Assembly (NCBI RefSeq): GCF_900116445.1
Contig: NZ_FPBH01000026.1
Coordinates: 95,113 to 159,112, forward strand
Origin: Paraburkholderia aspalathi
GTDB taxonomy: Bacteria > Pseudomonadota > Gammaproteobacteria > Burkholderiales > Burkholderiaceae
Length of the DNA: 64,000 nt
Direction: 5' to 3'
A program made the position numbers and the translations under genes. Every line of letters starts with the position of its first letter. Within the stretch, counting starts at the first letter, position 1. Positions 16,927-24,534 of the stretch are shown here, in pieces. The notes under the pieces are model-generated. The model was given only the letters and a program-made list of their open reading frames with translations, had not been told where the DNA came from and made no database searches.

Positions 16927-16995
16927 ATCTATCAAATGGCGCGCCAAGCAGAAACGGAGGTTGCGAAAAAATGCCGTGCAAATGTTAAATGCGGG

Positions 16996-19431
16996 TTATC
17001 CACGCAACCGTGCGCCATATACTCGAGCCAGACGTTCCACCAGAGTTTGAATGGCCAGATCGACCGTTTCATCCTGAAGGGTCCCGCCAGTATCTTGCAA
17101 GGTCACACGGAACGCAAGGCTTTTCTCGTGAGCAGCCAAGCCACCGGAAGTGTTTGATTTTGGACGGAATTCGTCGAAAAGCACAACCTTCTGAACAGTC
17201 TTGCAGGCCTCTTCGGACTGAGCCTTCTGGAGCTCGTCCAGCAGCGCCTGCACCTCGATTTTCTGATCGACAACCACCGCGATATCGCGACGCACCGGCG
17301 GGAATTTAGACACATCCGCCGGAGTCGGCAATACGCGCTGCATTAATGCTTCCGATTCGATTTCAAACAGAATCGGCGCATGCGGCAAATCATATTTCTG
17401 CATCCAGCGCGGATGCAATTCACCAATCCAGCCCACTGCGCGGCCATTCAGTTCAATACGCGCGCTGCGGCCCGGATGCAATGCCGGATGCTCCGCTTTC
17501 ACGAAGCGCGCCACTGCCGGCGCGAGCACGGCTTCCAGATCGCCCTTCACGTCGAAGTAGTCGACTGTGCGCGTTTGCGCGCCCCACTGCTCTTCGAGCA
17601 CGGGACCGTAGGCCAGGCCGCCGATCATCTTCGGCTGCGCGAAACCCTCGACGGTCAATTCACCTGCCTTGATCGACGGATCGTGCAGGAACACGCGGCC
17701 GGCTTCGAACACGCGCACGCGATCGGCCGCGCGACGGTTCAGGTTCGTGCGCAGGACCTCGATCAGGCTGCCGAACAGCGTGGTGCGCATGACCGACAAC
17801 TGGCTCGCAATCGGATTCAACAGACGAACAGGCTTGTCGTTGCCGGCGAAGTCCGACTCCCACTCGGCATCCACAAAGCTGAAGTTGACTGTTTCTGCGT
17901 AATCGCGTGCGGCGAGTGCATGACGGATAACGTGAATCGAGCGCTGCGTTTCGTTGGTCGGCAGCATCTCGCTGGTCGCGACCGGCGGACGTGCAGGGAT
18001 CTTTTCGAAGCCGTAGATACGCGCGACTTCTTCGATCAGGTCTTCTTCGATTTCGATATCGAAGCGGTACGACGGCGGGATCACCGAGAACGTATCGCCG
18101 TCGCGTTCGAACGTGAGGCCGAGGCGCGTGAAGATCTGCGCAATTTCGTCCACGTCGATCTTGATGCCGATGATGCGGTTCGCACGCGAGACACGCATCT
18201 TCACCGGCTCGCGCTTCGGCACGTTGACGATCTGATCGTCGACCGGTCCGGCTTCGCCACCGCAGATATCGAGGATCAGTTGCGTGATGCGTTCGATGTG
18301 TTCGACGGTGGTCGCGTAATCGACGCCACGTTCGAAACGATGGCCCGCATCGGTCGAGAAGTTGTACTTCCGCGAGCGGCCACGAATGCTATCCGGCCAC
18401 CAGAATGCGGCTTCGAGATAGATGTTGGTGGTGTCGAGCGTGACGGCCGTGCTGTCGCCGCCCATGATGCCGGCGAGGCTTTCGATGTGCTGTTCGTCTG
18501 CGATCACGCCGACGGTTTCATCGAGTTCGACGGTGTTGCCGTTCAACAGCTTGAGCGTTTCGCCCTTGCGGCCCCAACGCACGTCCATGCCGCCGTGGAT
18601 CTTGTCCAGATCGAACACGTGCGACGGACGCCCCAGTTCGAGCATCACATAGTTCGAGATGTCGACGAGTGCGGAAATGCTGCGCTGACCCGAACGCTCG
18701 AGACGCTGCACCATCCATTGCGGGGACTTCGCGCGCGCATTCACGCCGCGAATCACGCGACCCGAGAAGCGGCCGCACAGATCGGGCGCCGAGATTTTGA
18801 CGGGCAACGTTTCGTTCAACTTGACTTCGACCGGCTTGATCTCGAGCGGACGCAGCGGCGCGCCGGTGATGGCCGATGTTTCGCGCGCCACGCCGAACAC
18901 CGACAAGCAGTCCGCCTTGTTCGGCGTCAGCTTGATTTCGAAAACCGTGTCGTCGAGATTGAGCGTTTCGCGGATGTCCTGGCCGATCGGCGTAGCTTCC
19001 GGCAGGATCATCAGGCCGCTATGATCTTCCGAGAGCTTCAGTTCGCGTGCCGAGCACAGCATGCCCTGGCTTTCCACGCCGCGCAGCTTCGAGAGCTTGA
19101 TCGCGAACGGCGTGCCGCCCTCTTCGGCCGGCGGCAGTTGCGCGCCAACCAGCGCGACCGGCACCTTGATGCCTGGCGCAACGTTCGGCGCACCACACAC
19201 GATGTTCAGCGTCGCGCCCGTGCCGGCGTCGACCTGACACACGTTGAGCTTGTCCGCGTCCGGGTGCTTGACGACTTCCAGCACCTGGCCGACGACGATC
19301 TTCGAGGTCGGCGGCGCGGCCGGCCGCAGGTCTTCGACTTCGAGACCCGCCATCGTCAACGCGTGCGACAGCTCATCGGTCGTCAGTTGCGGATCGACAA
19401 AGGTTCTCAGCCAGGATTCCGGGAATTGCAT
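16996..19431 (-). CDS. pheT: phenylalanyl-tRNA synthetase beta subunit
   Basis: An 811-residue beta subunit of the heterotetrameric enzyme that charges tRNA-Phe. Domain order is complete: an N-terminal start MQFPESWLRTFV, a tRNA-binding OB fold around residues 40-150, the B3/4 editing domain, B5 (about 405-475), the catalytic-like core with RRAADRVRVFEAGRVF, and a C-terminal ferredoxin-like anticodon-binding domain beginning near PVRRDIAVVVDQ. It is separated from pheS by 137 bases without a clear terminator. Length is normal. The long open frame on the opposite strand is only a shadow. Confidence 0.97.
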   Translation of the reverse strand: MQFPESWLRTFVDPQLTTDELSHALTMAGLEVEDLRPAAPPTSKIVVGQVLEVVKHPDADKLNVCQVDAGTGATLNIVCGAPNVAPGIKVPVALVGAQLPPAEEGGTPFAIKLSKLRGVESQGMLCSARELKLSEDHSGLMILPEATPIGQDIRETLNLDDTVFEIKLTPNKADCLSVFGVARETSAITGAPLRPLEIKPVEVKLNETLPVKISAPDLCGRFSGRVIRGVNARAKSPQWMVQRLERSGQRSISALVDISNYVMLELGRPSHVFDLDKIHGGMDVRWGRKGETLKLLNGNTVELDETVGVIADEQHIESLAGIMGGDSTAVTLDTTNIYLEAAFWWPDSIRGRSRKYNFSTDAGHRFERGVDYATTVEHIERITQLILDICGGEAGPVDDQIVNVPKREPVKMRVSRANRIIGIKIDVDEIAQIFTRLGLTFERDGDTFSVIPPSYRFDIEIEEDLIEEVARIYGFEKIPARPPVATSEMLPTNETQRSIHVIRHALAARDYAETVNFSFVDAEWESDFAGNDKPVRLLNPIASQLSVMRTTLFGSLIEVLRTNLNRRAADRVRVFEAGRVFLHDPSIKAGELTVEGFAQPKMIGGLAYGPVLEEQWGAQTRTVDYFDVKGDLEAVLAPAVARFVKAEHPALHPGRSARIELNGRAVGWIGELHPRWMQKYDLPHAPILFEIESEALMQRVLPTPADVSKFPPVRRDIAVVVDQKIEVQALLDELQKAQSEEACKTVQKVVLFDEFRPKSNTSGGLAAHEKSLAFRVTLQDTGGTLQDETVDLAIQTLVERLARVYGARLRG

Positions 19432-19568
19432 GGTTCTGTGTACGTTCTGATCAGGTTAGGTCCAGGTCCGGCAGGCGGCCCATTGATTCACTGGGCACTG
19501 CCGGGGACGCTGCTGCGGCACTGCGTGCAGTGCCGCGCTCTATGCTTGTCGCGTTCGTACGCGCCAGT

Positions 19569-20582
19569 TCACGCGAATTGACGCAGGAAACGCAGGTCGT
19601 TTTCGAAGAACAGACGCAGGTCTTGCACGCCGTAGCGCAACATCGTGAGCCGCTCGAGGCCGCTGCCGAAAGCAAAACCGATGTAGCGCTCAGGGTCGAG
19701 GCCCATATTGCGGATCACCGTGGGGTGAACCTGGCCGGAACCCGAAATTTCGAGCCACTTGCCGGCGTTCTTGCCCGTTTCGAACAGCATGTCGATTTCA
19801 GCCGACGGTTCGGTGAACGGAAAGTACGACGGACGGAAGCGCACCTGAATATCGTCGCGCTCGAAGAATTTCTTGAGGAAATCGGAGTAGACGCCCTTCA
19901 GATCCGCGAAGCTGATGTTCTCGTCGATCCACAGGCCTTCGACCTGGTTGAACATCGGCGAATGCGTTGCGTCGCTATCCACACGATACGTGCGGCCCGG
20001 CACGATCACCTTGATCGGCGGCGTATTGGTACGGGCGTAGCGCACCTGCATCGGGCTGGTGTGCGTGCGCAGCAGCAGTTGACGGCCGTCGGCATCTTTG
20101 CCGTCGACGTAGAAGGTGTCCTGCATCGAACGCGCCGGGTGGTTCTCCGGGCTGTTCAGCGAGGTGAAGTTGTACCAGTCGGTTTCGATTTCGGGACCGT
20201 CGGCCACGTCGAATCCGATCGTACGGAAAATCTGTTCGACGCGTTCCCATGTGCGCATCACCGGGTGCAGACTACCTGCGCCGGTGCCGCGGCCTGGCAA
20301 CGTAACGTCAATGGCTTCAGCGGCGAGGCGCTGGTTCAGCAACGCGTCGGCGAGCGCCTGACGGCGGGCCGTCAACGCGGCCTCCACTTGTTGCTTGACG
20401 AGGTTGATCCGTGCGCCTTCGGTCTTGCGCGTTTCGGGATCGAGTTTGCCAAGGCCCTTCAATAGCTCGGTCAACGCACCCGATTTGCCGAGAAAGCGCG
20501 CTTTCTCGTTCTCGAGGGTGGTGACGTCGGAGGCTTCTGCGAAGGCTTTTTGCGCGTCGGCGACAATCTGGTCCAGATCCAT
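19569..20582 (-). CDS. pheS: phenylalanyl-tRNA synthetase alpha subunit
   Basis: A 337-residue catalytic alpha subunit. The start MDLDQIVADAQKAF was chosen because it gives the usual length; an upstream ATG pair adds only MMGS. An N-terminal coiled coil (about 1-90) precedes the class II core: motif 1 GRGTGAGSLHPVMRTWERVE, motif 2 RVDSDATHSPMFNQVEGLWI and motif 3 GFAFGSGLERLTML. A strong hairpin terminator lies upstream (20638-20669), so pheST probably has its own promoter or is attenuated. Confidence 0.96.
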   Translation of the reverse strand: MDLDQIVADAQKAFAEASDVTTLENEKARFLGKSGALTELLKGLGKLDPETRKTEGARINLVKQQVEAALTARRQALADALLNQRLAAEAIDVTLPGRGTGAGSLHPVMRTWERVEQIFRTIGFDVADGPEIETDWYNFTSLNSPENHPARSMQDTFYVDGKDADGRQLLLRTHTSPMQVRYARTNTPPIKVIVPGRTYRVDSDATHSPMFNQVEGLWIDENISFADLKGVYSDFLKKFFERDDIQVRFRPSYFPFTEPSAEIDMLFETGKNAGKWLEISGSGQVHPTVIRNMGLDPERYIGFAFGSGLERLTMLRYGVQDLRLFFENDLRFLRQFA

Positions 20583-20637
20583 TGATCCCATCATTTCAAC
20601 GTCAGTGTTCTATCGAAGCAAATCCGGTTCTACCAAC

Positions 20638-20669
20638 AAAAACGGGGCTCGGTGAGGAGCCCCGTTTTT
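20638..20669 (-). terminator. hairpin terminator between rplT and pheS
   Basis: A perfect stem of about thirteen pairs, AACGGGGCTC (20641-20650) with GAGCCCCGTT (20657-20666) extended by A-T pairs, has a six-base loop and T5 on the minus strand. It separates the infC-rpmI-rplT group from pheST. In Escherichia coli this spot carries the pheM attenuator, but I find no Phe-rich leader peptide here, so a plain terminator is the simpler reading. Confidence 0.8.
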
Positions 20670-20739
20670 GCTGCAGCGTCACCGAGACTACCGGATGTTC
20701 GCTGCAACGAACCACGCAGTTTAATTGCCCAAAGCGCAA

Positions 20740-21099
20740 TCAGGCTGCAACGGCGGCTTTCACCTGCTGAACGATCGCAGCAAAAGCAGCCTTGTCGAAC
20801 ACAGCCATGTCGGCCAGCACCTTGCGGTCGAGTTCGATCGAAGCCTTCTTCAGGCCGTTGATGAACACGCTGTACGTCATGTCGTGCTGACGCACCGCCG
20901 CGTTGATACGCGTGATCCACAATGCACGGAACACACGCTTCTTGTTGCGGCGATCGCGGTAGGCGTATTGGCCTGCGCGCATGACCGCCTGCTTGGCGAT
21001 GCGATAGACGTTATTGCGACGGCCGCGGTAACCCTTGGCCAGCTTGATGATCTTCTTGTGACGGGCCCGTGCGGTAACCCCACGTTTTACTCGAGGCAT
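20740..21099 (-). CDS. rplT: 50S ribosomal protein L20
   Basis: A 119-residue basic protein that binds 23S rRNA early in large-subunit assembly. The opening [20 protein letters not shown], the segment [20 protein letters not shown] and the C-terminal [15 protein letters not shown] are diagnostic, and length is exactly normal. It lies 29 bases after rpmI on the minus strand and is preceded by an AGGAG-type site. L20 represses rpmI-rplT translation in enterobacteria; the hairpins upstream of rpmI could serve a similar purpose. Confidence 0.98.
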
Positions 21100-21128
21100 G
21101 TCTTGCTCCTATGAGTGTCGGTTAAGGG

Positions 21129-21326
21129 TTAAGCGAACGGCAGCATTGCGCGCACGGAGTTCATATCTGCTTCATGAACTGCCGTCGAACCGCGCAAATG
21201 GCGTTTGTTCTTGGTGGTCTTCTTGGTAAGAATGTGGCGCTTGAAGGCTTGACCGCGCTTGACGGTACCGCCCGGACGCACCACGAAGCGCTTTGCAGCA
21301 CTCTTCTTGGTCTTCATCTTCGGCAT
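21129..21326 (-). CDS. rpmI: 50S ribosomal protein L35
   Basis: A 65-residue basic protein beginning MPKMKTKKSAAKRFVV with HILTKKTTKNKRHLRG near the middle, unmistakable for L35. The start at 21326 has a GGAGT ribosome site seven bases upstream; the open frame extends further 5' but that extension crosses the structured infC-rpmI spacer and is not coding. It is the middle member of the infC-rpmI-rplT set. Confidence 0.97.
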   Translation of the reverse strand: MPKMKTKKSAAKRFVVRPGGTVKRGQAFKRHILTKKTTKNKRHLRGSTAVHEADMNSVRAMLPFA

Positions 21327-21447
21327 GACAACTCCATTATTAGATGGATATGGGTGTGCGGTCGGCCAGATGGCCATTACCCGCCCTTCGAAACCCATTC
21401 CACTTGGTATGCAGACCGCCGTTACTGCCGGCAGCCGCTTTTCAGAA

Positions 21448-21475
21448 AACGGCGCACATTTGCATATGCGCCGTT
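21448..21475 (-). promoter_or_regulatory. hairpin in the infC-rpmI spacer
   Basis: The 248-base spacer between infC and rpmI is long for this operon. It contains AACGGCGCA (21448-21456) pairing perfectly with TGCGCCGTT (21467-21475), followed on the minus strand by TTTT, and a second near-palindrome at 21542-21559 (GCGCACC with GGTGCGC). Either could be a partial terminator or a folded operator for L20 autoregulation as known in other bacteria. The structures are seen; function is inferred. Confidence 0.4.
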
Positions 21476-21574
21476 CCGAAACCTGCCGATCCCGCACCGG
21501 ACACCCGGCACAGCATCGTTTCAATCTTTCACAACCGGAGCGCGCACCACATGGTGCGCCGCTGCTCCAGCGGC

Positions 21575-22099
21575 TTACTTCTTTTTCTTCGGCGCGAGCA
21601 CCATGATCATCTGGCGCCCTTCCATTTTCGGCATCTGCTCGACCTGACCAACTTCGTCGAGGTCCGTGCGCAGGCGCTCGAGCATGCGCATACCGATTTC
21701 CTGGTGAGCCATTTCGCGGCCACGGAAACGCAACGTGATTTTCGTCTTGTCGCCGTCGTCGAGGAAGCGGATGAGGTTGCGCAGCTTGACGTTGTAGTCG
21801 CCGTCATCAGTGCCCGGGCGGAATTTAACTTCCTTGACCTGGACGATCTTCTGCTTGAGCTTGGCCTCGTGTTGCTTCTTCGCTTCCGAGTACTTGAACT
21901 TGCCGTAGTCCATCAAACGGCAGACCGGAGGAACCGCTTGCGGAGCGATTTCAACCAGATCCACATCCTGCTGTTCCGACATGCGGAACGCATCAGCGAG
22001 TTTCACGATGCCGAGCGGTTCGTTCTCGACTCCGACCAGACGCACCTCGGGTGCTGTAATTTCACCGTTGATGCGGTGCGCAGACTTATCAGTAGCGAT
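21575..22099 (-). CDS. infC: translation initiation factor IF-3 (ATC start codon)
   Basis: A 174-residue factor that stops premature joining of ribosomal subunits and proofreads the start codon. The conventional open frame begins only at a GTG inside the gene, cutting off essential residues. Reading upstream restores the family N-terminus ATDKSAHRINGEITAPEVRL from an ATC codon at 22099, preceded by AGAGGA at good spacing. A rare AUU/AUC start is the known autoregulatory device of infC, since IF-3 rejects such codons. The remaining sequence (PVCRLMDYGKFKYSEAKK, VKFRPGTDDGDYNVK, KITLRFRGREMAH) is typical, ending in KKKK. Confidence 0.94.
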   Translation of the reverse strand: MATDKSAHRINGEITAPEVRLVGVENEPLGIVKLADAFRMSEQQDVDLVEIAPQAVPPVCRLMDYGKFKYSEAKKQHEAKLKQKIVQVKEVKFRPGTDDGDYNVKLRNLIRFLDDGDKTKITLRFRGREMAHQEIGMRMLERLRTDLDEVGQVEQMPKMEGRQMIMVLAPKKKK

Positions 22100-22120
22100 G
22101 TTACGTTTCCTCTAAAAATT

Positions 22121-22150
22121 AAAAAAACGAGCCGGGCTGCCAAGTGGCTC
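22121..22150 (-). terminator. weak terminator-like signal at the end of thrS
   Basis: On the minus strand GAGCC (overlapping the thrS stop codon) pairs with GGCTC and is followed by GTTTTTTT. The stem is only five pairs with a twelve-base loop, so termination would be partial at best; read-through would supply infC, whose start lies 20 bases further on. Its placement in the 49-base thrS-infC spacer suggests tuning of infC expression. Confidence 0.4.
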
Positions 22151-24056
22151 AGTTGAACGACTGCACATCCTGGCGCAGACGCTCAATGAAGGTATCGAGA
22201 GGCATCACGCCCAGATCGACACCACCACGGGCACGCACGGCTACCGTTTGGGCTTCACGCTCTTTGTCGCCGACCACAAGCAGGTACGGCACCTTTTCCA
22301 GCGTGTGCTCCCGTATTTTATAGCTAATCTTCTCGTTGCGCAAATCAGCCTCTACTCTAACCCCTTGTTTTTGCAACGATTGGGCTAGCGACTGCGCATA
22401 TTCGGCCTGACTTTCCGCGATATTCATCACCACAACCTGCATCGGCGCGAGCCACGACGGCATTGCACCAGCATGGTGCTCGATCAGAATACCGAGGAAA
22501 CGCTCCATTGATCCGACGATTGCCCGGTGCAGCATGATCGGGCGGCGGCGGCTGTTGTCTTCAGCGACGTATTCGGCGCCCAGACGCTCCGGCAGCACCA
22601 TATCGAGCTGCAACGTGCCGCACTGCCACGAGCGGCCGAGTGCATCCTTGATGTGGTATTCGACCTTCGGGCCGTAGAACGCGCCCTCGCCCGGCAACTC
22701 CTCCCACGTCACGCCGCAGGCCGTCAGCGCCTCGCGCAGGCCCTGCTCCGCTCGGTCCCATGTCTCATCCGTGCCGGCGCGCGCATCCGGGCGCAGCGAC
22801 AGTTTGATCTCGACATTGTCGAAGCCGAAGTCCTTGTAGACGCTCATCGCCAGCGTGTTGAACGCGATCGATTCGCTGATGAACTGGTCTTCGGTACAGA
22901 AAATGTGCGCGTCGTCCTGCACGAAGCCACGCACGCGCATCAGGCCGTGCAATGCGCCCGACGATTCATTGCGGTGGCACGAGCCGAATTCCGCGTAACG
23001 CAGCGGCAAATCGCGATACGAGCGCAAGCCGTGGTTGAACACCTGCACGTGACCAGGGCAGTTCATCGGCTTGATCGCGTAGTCGCGCTTTTCCGATTCC
23101 GTCGTGAACATGTTTTCACGATAGTTCTGCCAGTGGCCCGACGCTTCCCAGAGCGAGCGGTCCATGATCATCGGCGTCTTGATTTCGAGGTAGCCGGCGT
23201 CATTCACGCGGCGGCGCATGTACTGCTCGACCTGCTGCCACAGCGTCCAGCCGCGCGGATGCCAGAACACCATGCCCGGCGACTCGTCCTGCATATGGAA
23301 CAGGTCGAGTTGCTTGCCGAGCTTGCGGTGATCGCGCTTTTCCGCCTCTTCAAGCATGTGCAGATACGCTTCCTGGTCTTCCTTCTTCGTCCAGGCCGTG
23401 CCATAGATGCGCTGCAGCTGCTCGTTCTTCGAGTCGCCGCGCCAGTAGGCGCCCGCAAGCTTCATCAGCTTGAAGACCTTCAGCTTGCCGGTAGACGGCA
23501 CGTGCGGGCCGCGGCACAGATCGGTGAAGCCGCCGTGCGAGTAAAGCTTGATTTCGTCGGTAGCCGGAATCGATTCGATGATCTCGGCCTTGTACTTTTC
23601 GCCGATGCTCTTGAAGTAGTCCACGGCCTCGTCGCGCGAAACCACACGGCGCGAAACCGGCTCGTCTTTCTTCGCGAGCTCCTGCATGCGCTTCTCGATC
23701 TTCTCGAGATCTTCCGGCGTGAAGGGACGGCTGTACGCGAAGTCGTAGTAAAAACCGTTGTCGATCACCGGGCCGATCGTAACCTGCGCTTCCGGGAACA
23801 GATCCTTCACCGCGTACGCGAGCAAGTGCGCCGTGGAGTGACGAATGATGTCGAGGCCGTCGGCGTCTTTCTCGGTGATGATGGCAAGCGCCACGTCATG
23901 ATCGATCAGCGTGGACGTATCGACGAGTTCACCGTCGATCTTGCCGCCGAGCGCAGCTTTCGCGAGGCCGGGGCCGATCGAGGCGGCCACTTCGGCGACG
24001 GTCACCGGATGCTCGTACTGTCGAACAGAACCGTCAGGCAGACGTATCGAAACCAT
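22149..24056 (-). CDS. thrS: threonyl-tRNA synthetase
   Basis: A 635-residue class II synthetase. Start MVSIRLPDGSVRQYEH at 24056 is supported by a GGAGA site; the sixteen extra upstream residues are not family-like. Domains in order: TGS (1-63), the N2 editing domain with HSTAHLLAYAV, the catalytic core with zinc ligands Cys in MNCPGHVQVF, His in GALHGLMRVRGF and His in RAIVGSMERFLG context, and a C-terminal anticodon-binding domain from PMQVVVMNIAES. Length is standard. The terminator upstream isolates it from tRNA-Val. Confidence 0.97.
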   Translation of the reverse strand: MVSIRLPDGSVRQYEHPVTVAEVAASIGPGLAKAALGGKIDGELVDTSTLIDHDVALAIITEKDADGLDIIRHSTAHLLAYAVKDLFPEAQVTIGPVIDNGFYYDFAYSRPFTPEDLEKIEKRMQELAKKDEPVSRRVVSRDEAVDYFKSIGEKYKAEIIESIPATDEIKLYSHGGFTDLCRGPHVPSTGKLKVFKLMKLAGAYWRGDSKNEQLQRIYGTAWTKKEDQEAYLHMLEEAEKRDHRKLGKQLDLFHMQDESPGMVFWHPRGWTLWQQVEQYMRRRVNDAGYLEIKTPMIMDRSLWEASGHWQNYRENMFTTESEKRDYAIKPMNCPGHVQVFNHGLRSYRDLPLRYAEFGSCHRNESSGALHGLMRVRGFVQDDAHIFCTEDQFISESIAFNTLAMSVYKDFGFDNVEIKLSLRPDARAGTDETWDRAEQGLREALTACGVTWEELPGEGAFYGPKVEYHIKDALGRSWQCGTLQLDMVLPERLGAEYVAEDNSRRRPIMLHRAIVGSMERFLGILIEHHAGAMPSWLAPMQVVVMNIAESQAEYAQSLAQSLQKQGVRVEADLRNEKISYKIREHTLEKVPYLLVVGDKEREAQTVAVRARGGVDLGVMPLDTFIERLRQDVQSFN

Positions 24057-24108
24057 TGCGTTCTCCGTGGTGCCGACCGGCGGCGGCACATACAACCAGG
24101 TCAAAAAC

Positions 24109-24145
24109 CAAAAAAAATGCGGCCCCGCTTTCGAGGGGCCGCATT
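24109..24145 (-). terminator. terminator between tRNA-Val and thrS
   Basis: A perfect eleven-pair stem, ATGCGGCCCC (24117-24126) with GGGGCCGCAT (24135-24144) plus one flanking A-T pair, has an eight-base loop and is followed by eight T residues on the minus strand. It ends transcripts from the tRNA-Val promoter about 55 bases before thrS. I see no T-box or threonine-rich leader peptide, so attenuation of thrS is possible but unsupported. Confidence 0.85.
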
Positions 24146-24307
24146 CACATTTCCTGCTAACTACAGTGGCGAAAGTGGTCCTCGACTAGCGTCGCTCCGA
24201 AGTAGTTTCGGTCAGTGTTCGCGGTGCCATAACCGTATTTTGCCTTTTGCGCCGAAGCGCTTACTGCAGTTTGCGAAACCCCGGCAAAACCGGAATTTCT
24301 CTTTCGT

Positions 24308-24384
24308 TGGTAGGCTCGATTGGACTCGAACCAACGACCCCCACCATGTCAAGGTGGTGCTCTAACCAGCTGAGCTACGAGCCT
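24308..24384 (-). tRNA. tRNA-Val (anticodon GAC)
   Basis: The minus strand gives a full cloverleaf: acceptor AGGCTCG with CGAGCCT, D arm GCTCAGCTGGTTAGAGC, anticodon stem CCACC/GGTGG with loop TTGACAT (anticodon GAC), variable loop and T arm GTTGGTTCGAGTCCAA-C. The CCA end is encoded (24308-24310). It decodes GTC/GTT. It has its own strong promoter just upstream and a terminator downstream. Confidence 0.97.
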
Positions 24385-24395
24385 GAAGAAACGAG

Positions 24396-24424
24396 ATTAT
24401 ATGGAGCCCCACACCGCTTGGCAA
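24396..24424 (-). promoter_or_regulatory. sigma-70 promoter of tRNA-Val
   Basis: On the minus strand TTGCCA (24419-24424) and a perfect TATAAT (24396-24401) are separated by exactly seventeen bases. The start site would fall near 24389, five bases before the mature tRNA end, as expected for a stable-RNA gene. The rest of the spacer up to relA (24425-24534) shows nothing else. Confidence 0.85.
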
Positions 24425-24534
24425 GTACTTTTATGCGCCGACTTTAAATTTCTACTCACGCGCGCGAGCGCATCGAACCGATGCATACCGGGCACCTGCA
24501 CGAATCCACAGGCACCCGCCGCCGCGTCCGCGCA

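Noticed and set aside
17380..19581. 733-codon open frame opposite pheT, and similar long frames opposite thrS (22527-24365), prpE (58315-60330) and amiE (5239-6918)
   Set aside because: Long antisense frames are expected in high-GC genes; they are rich in His, Arg, Val and Asp with no recognisable domains.
20595..20739. pheM-like leader peptide before pheS
   Set aside because: No short frame with a run of Phe codons is present near the hairpin, so classical attenuation is not supported.
24057..24307. T-box or peptide attenuator upstream of thrS
   Set aside because: No T-box core sequence and no Thr-rich short frame; the hairpin there fits a terminator of tRNA-Val.
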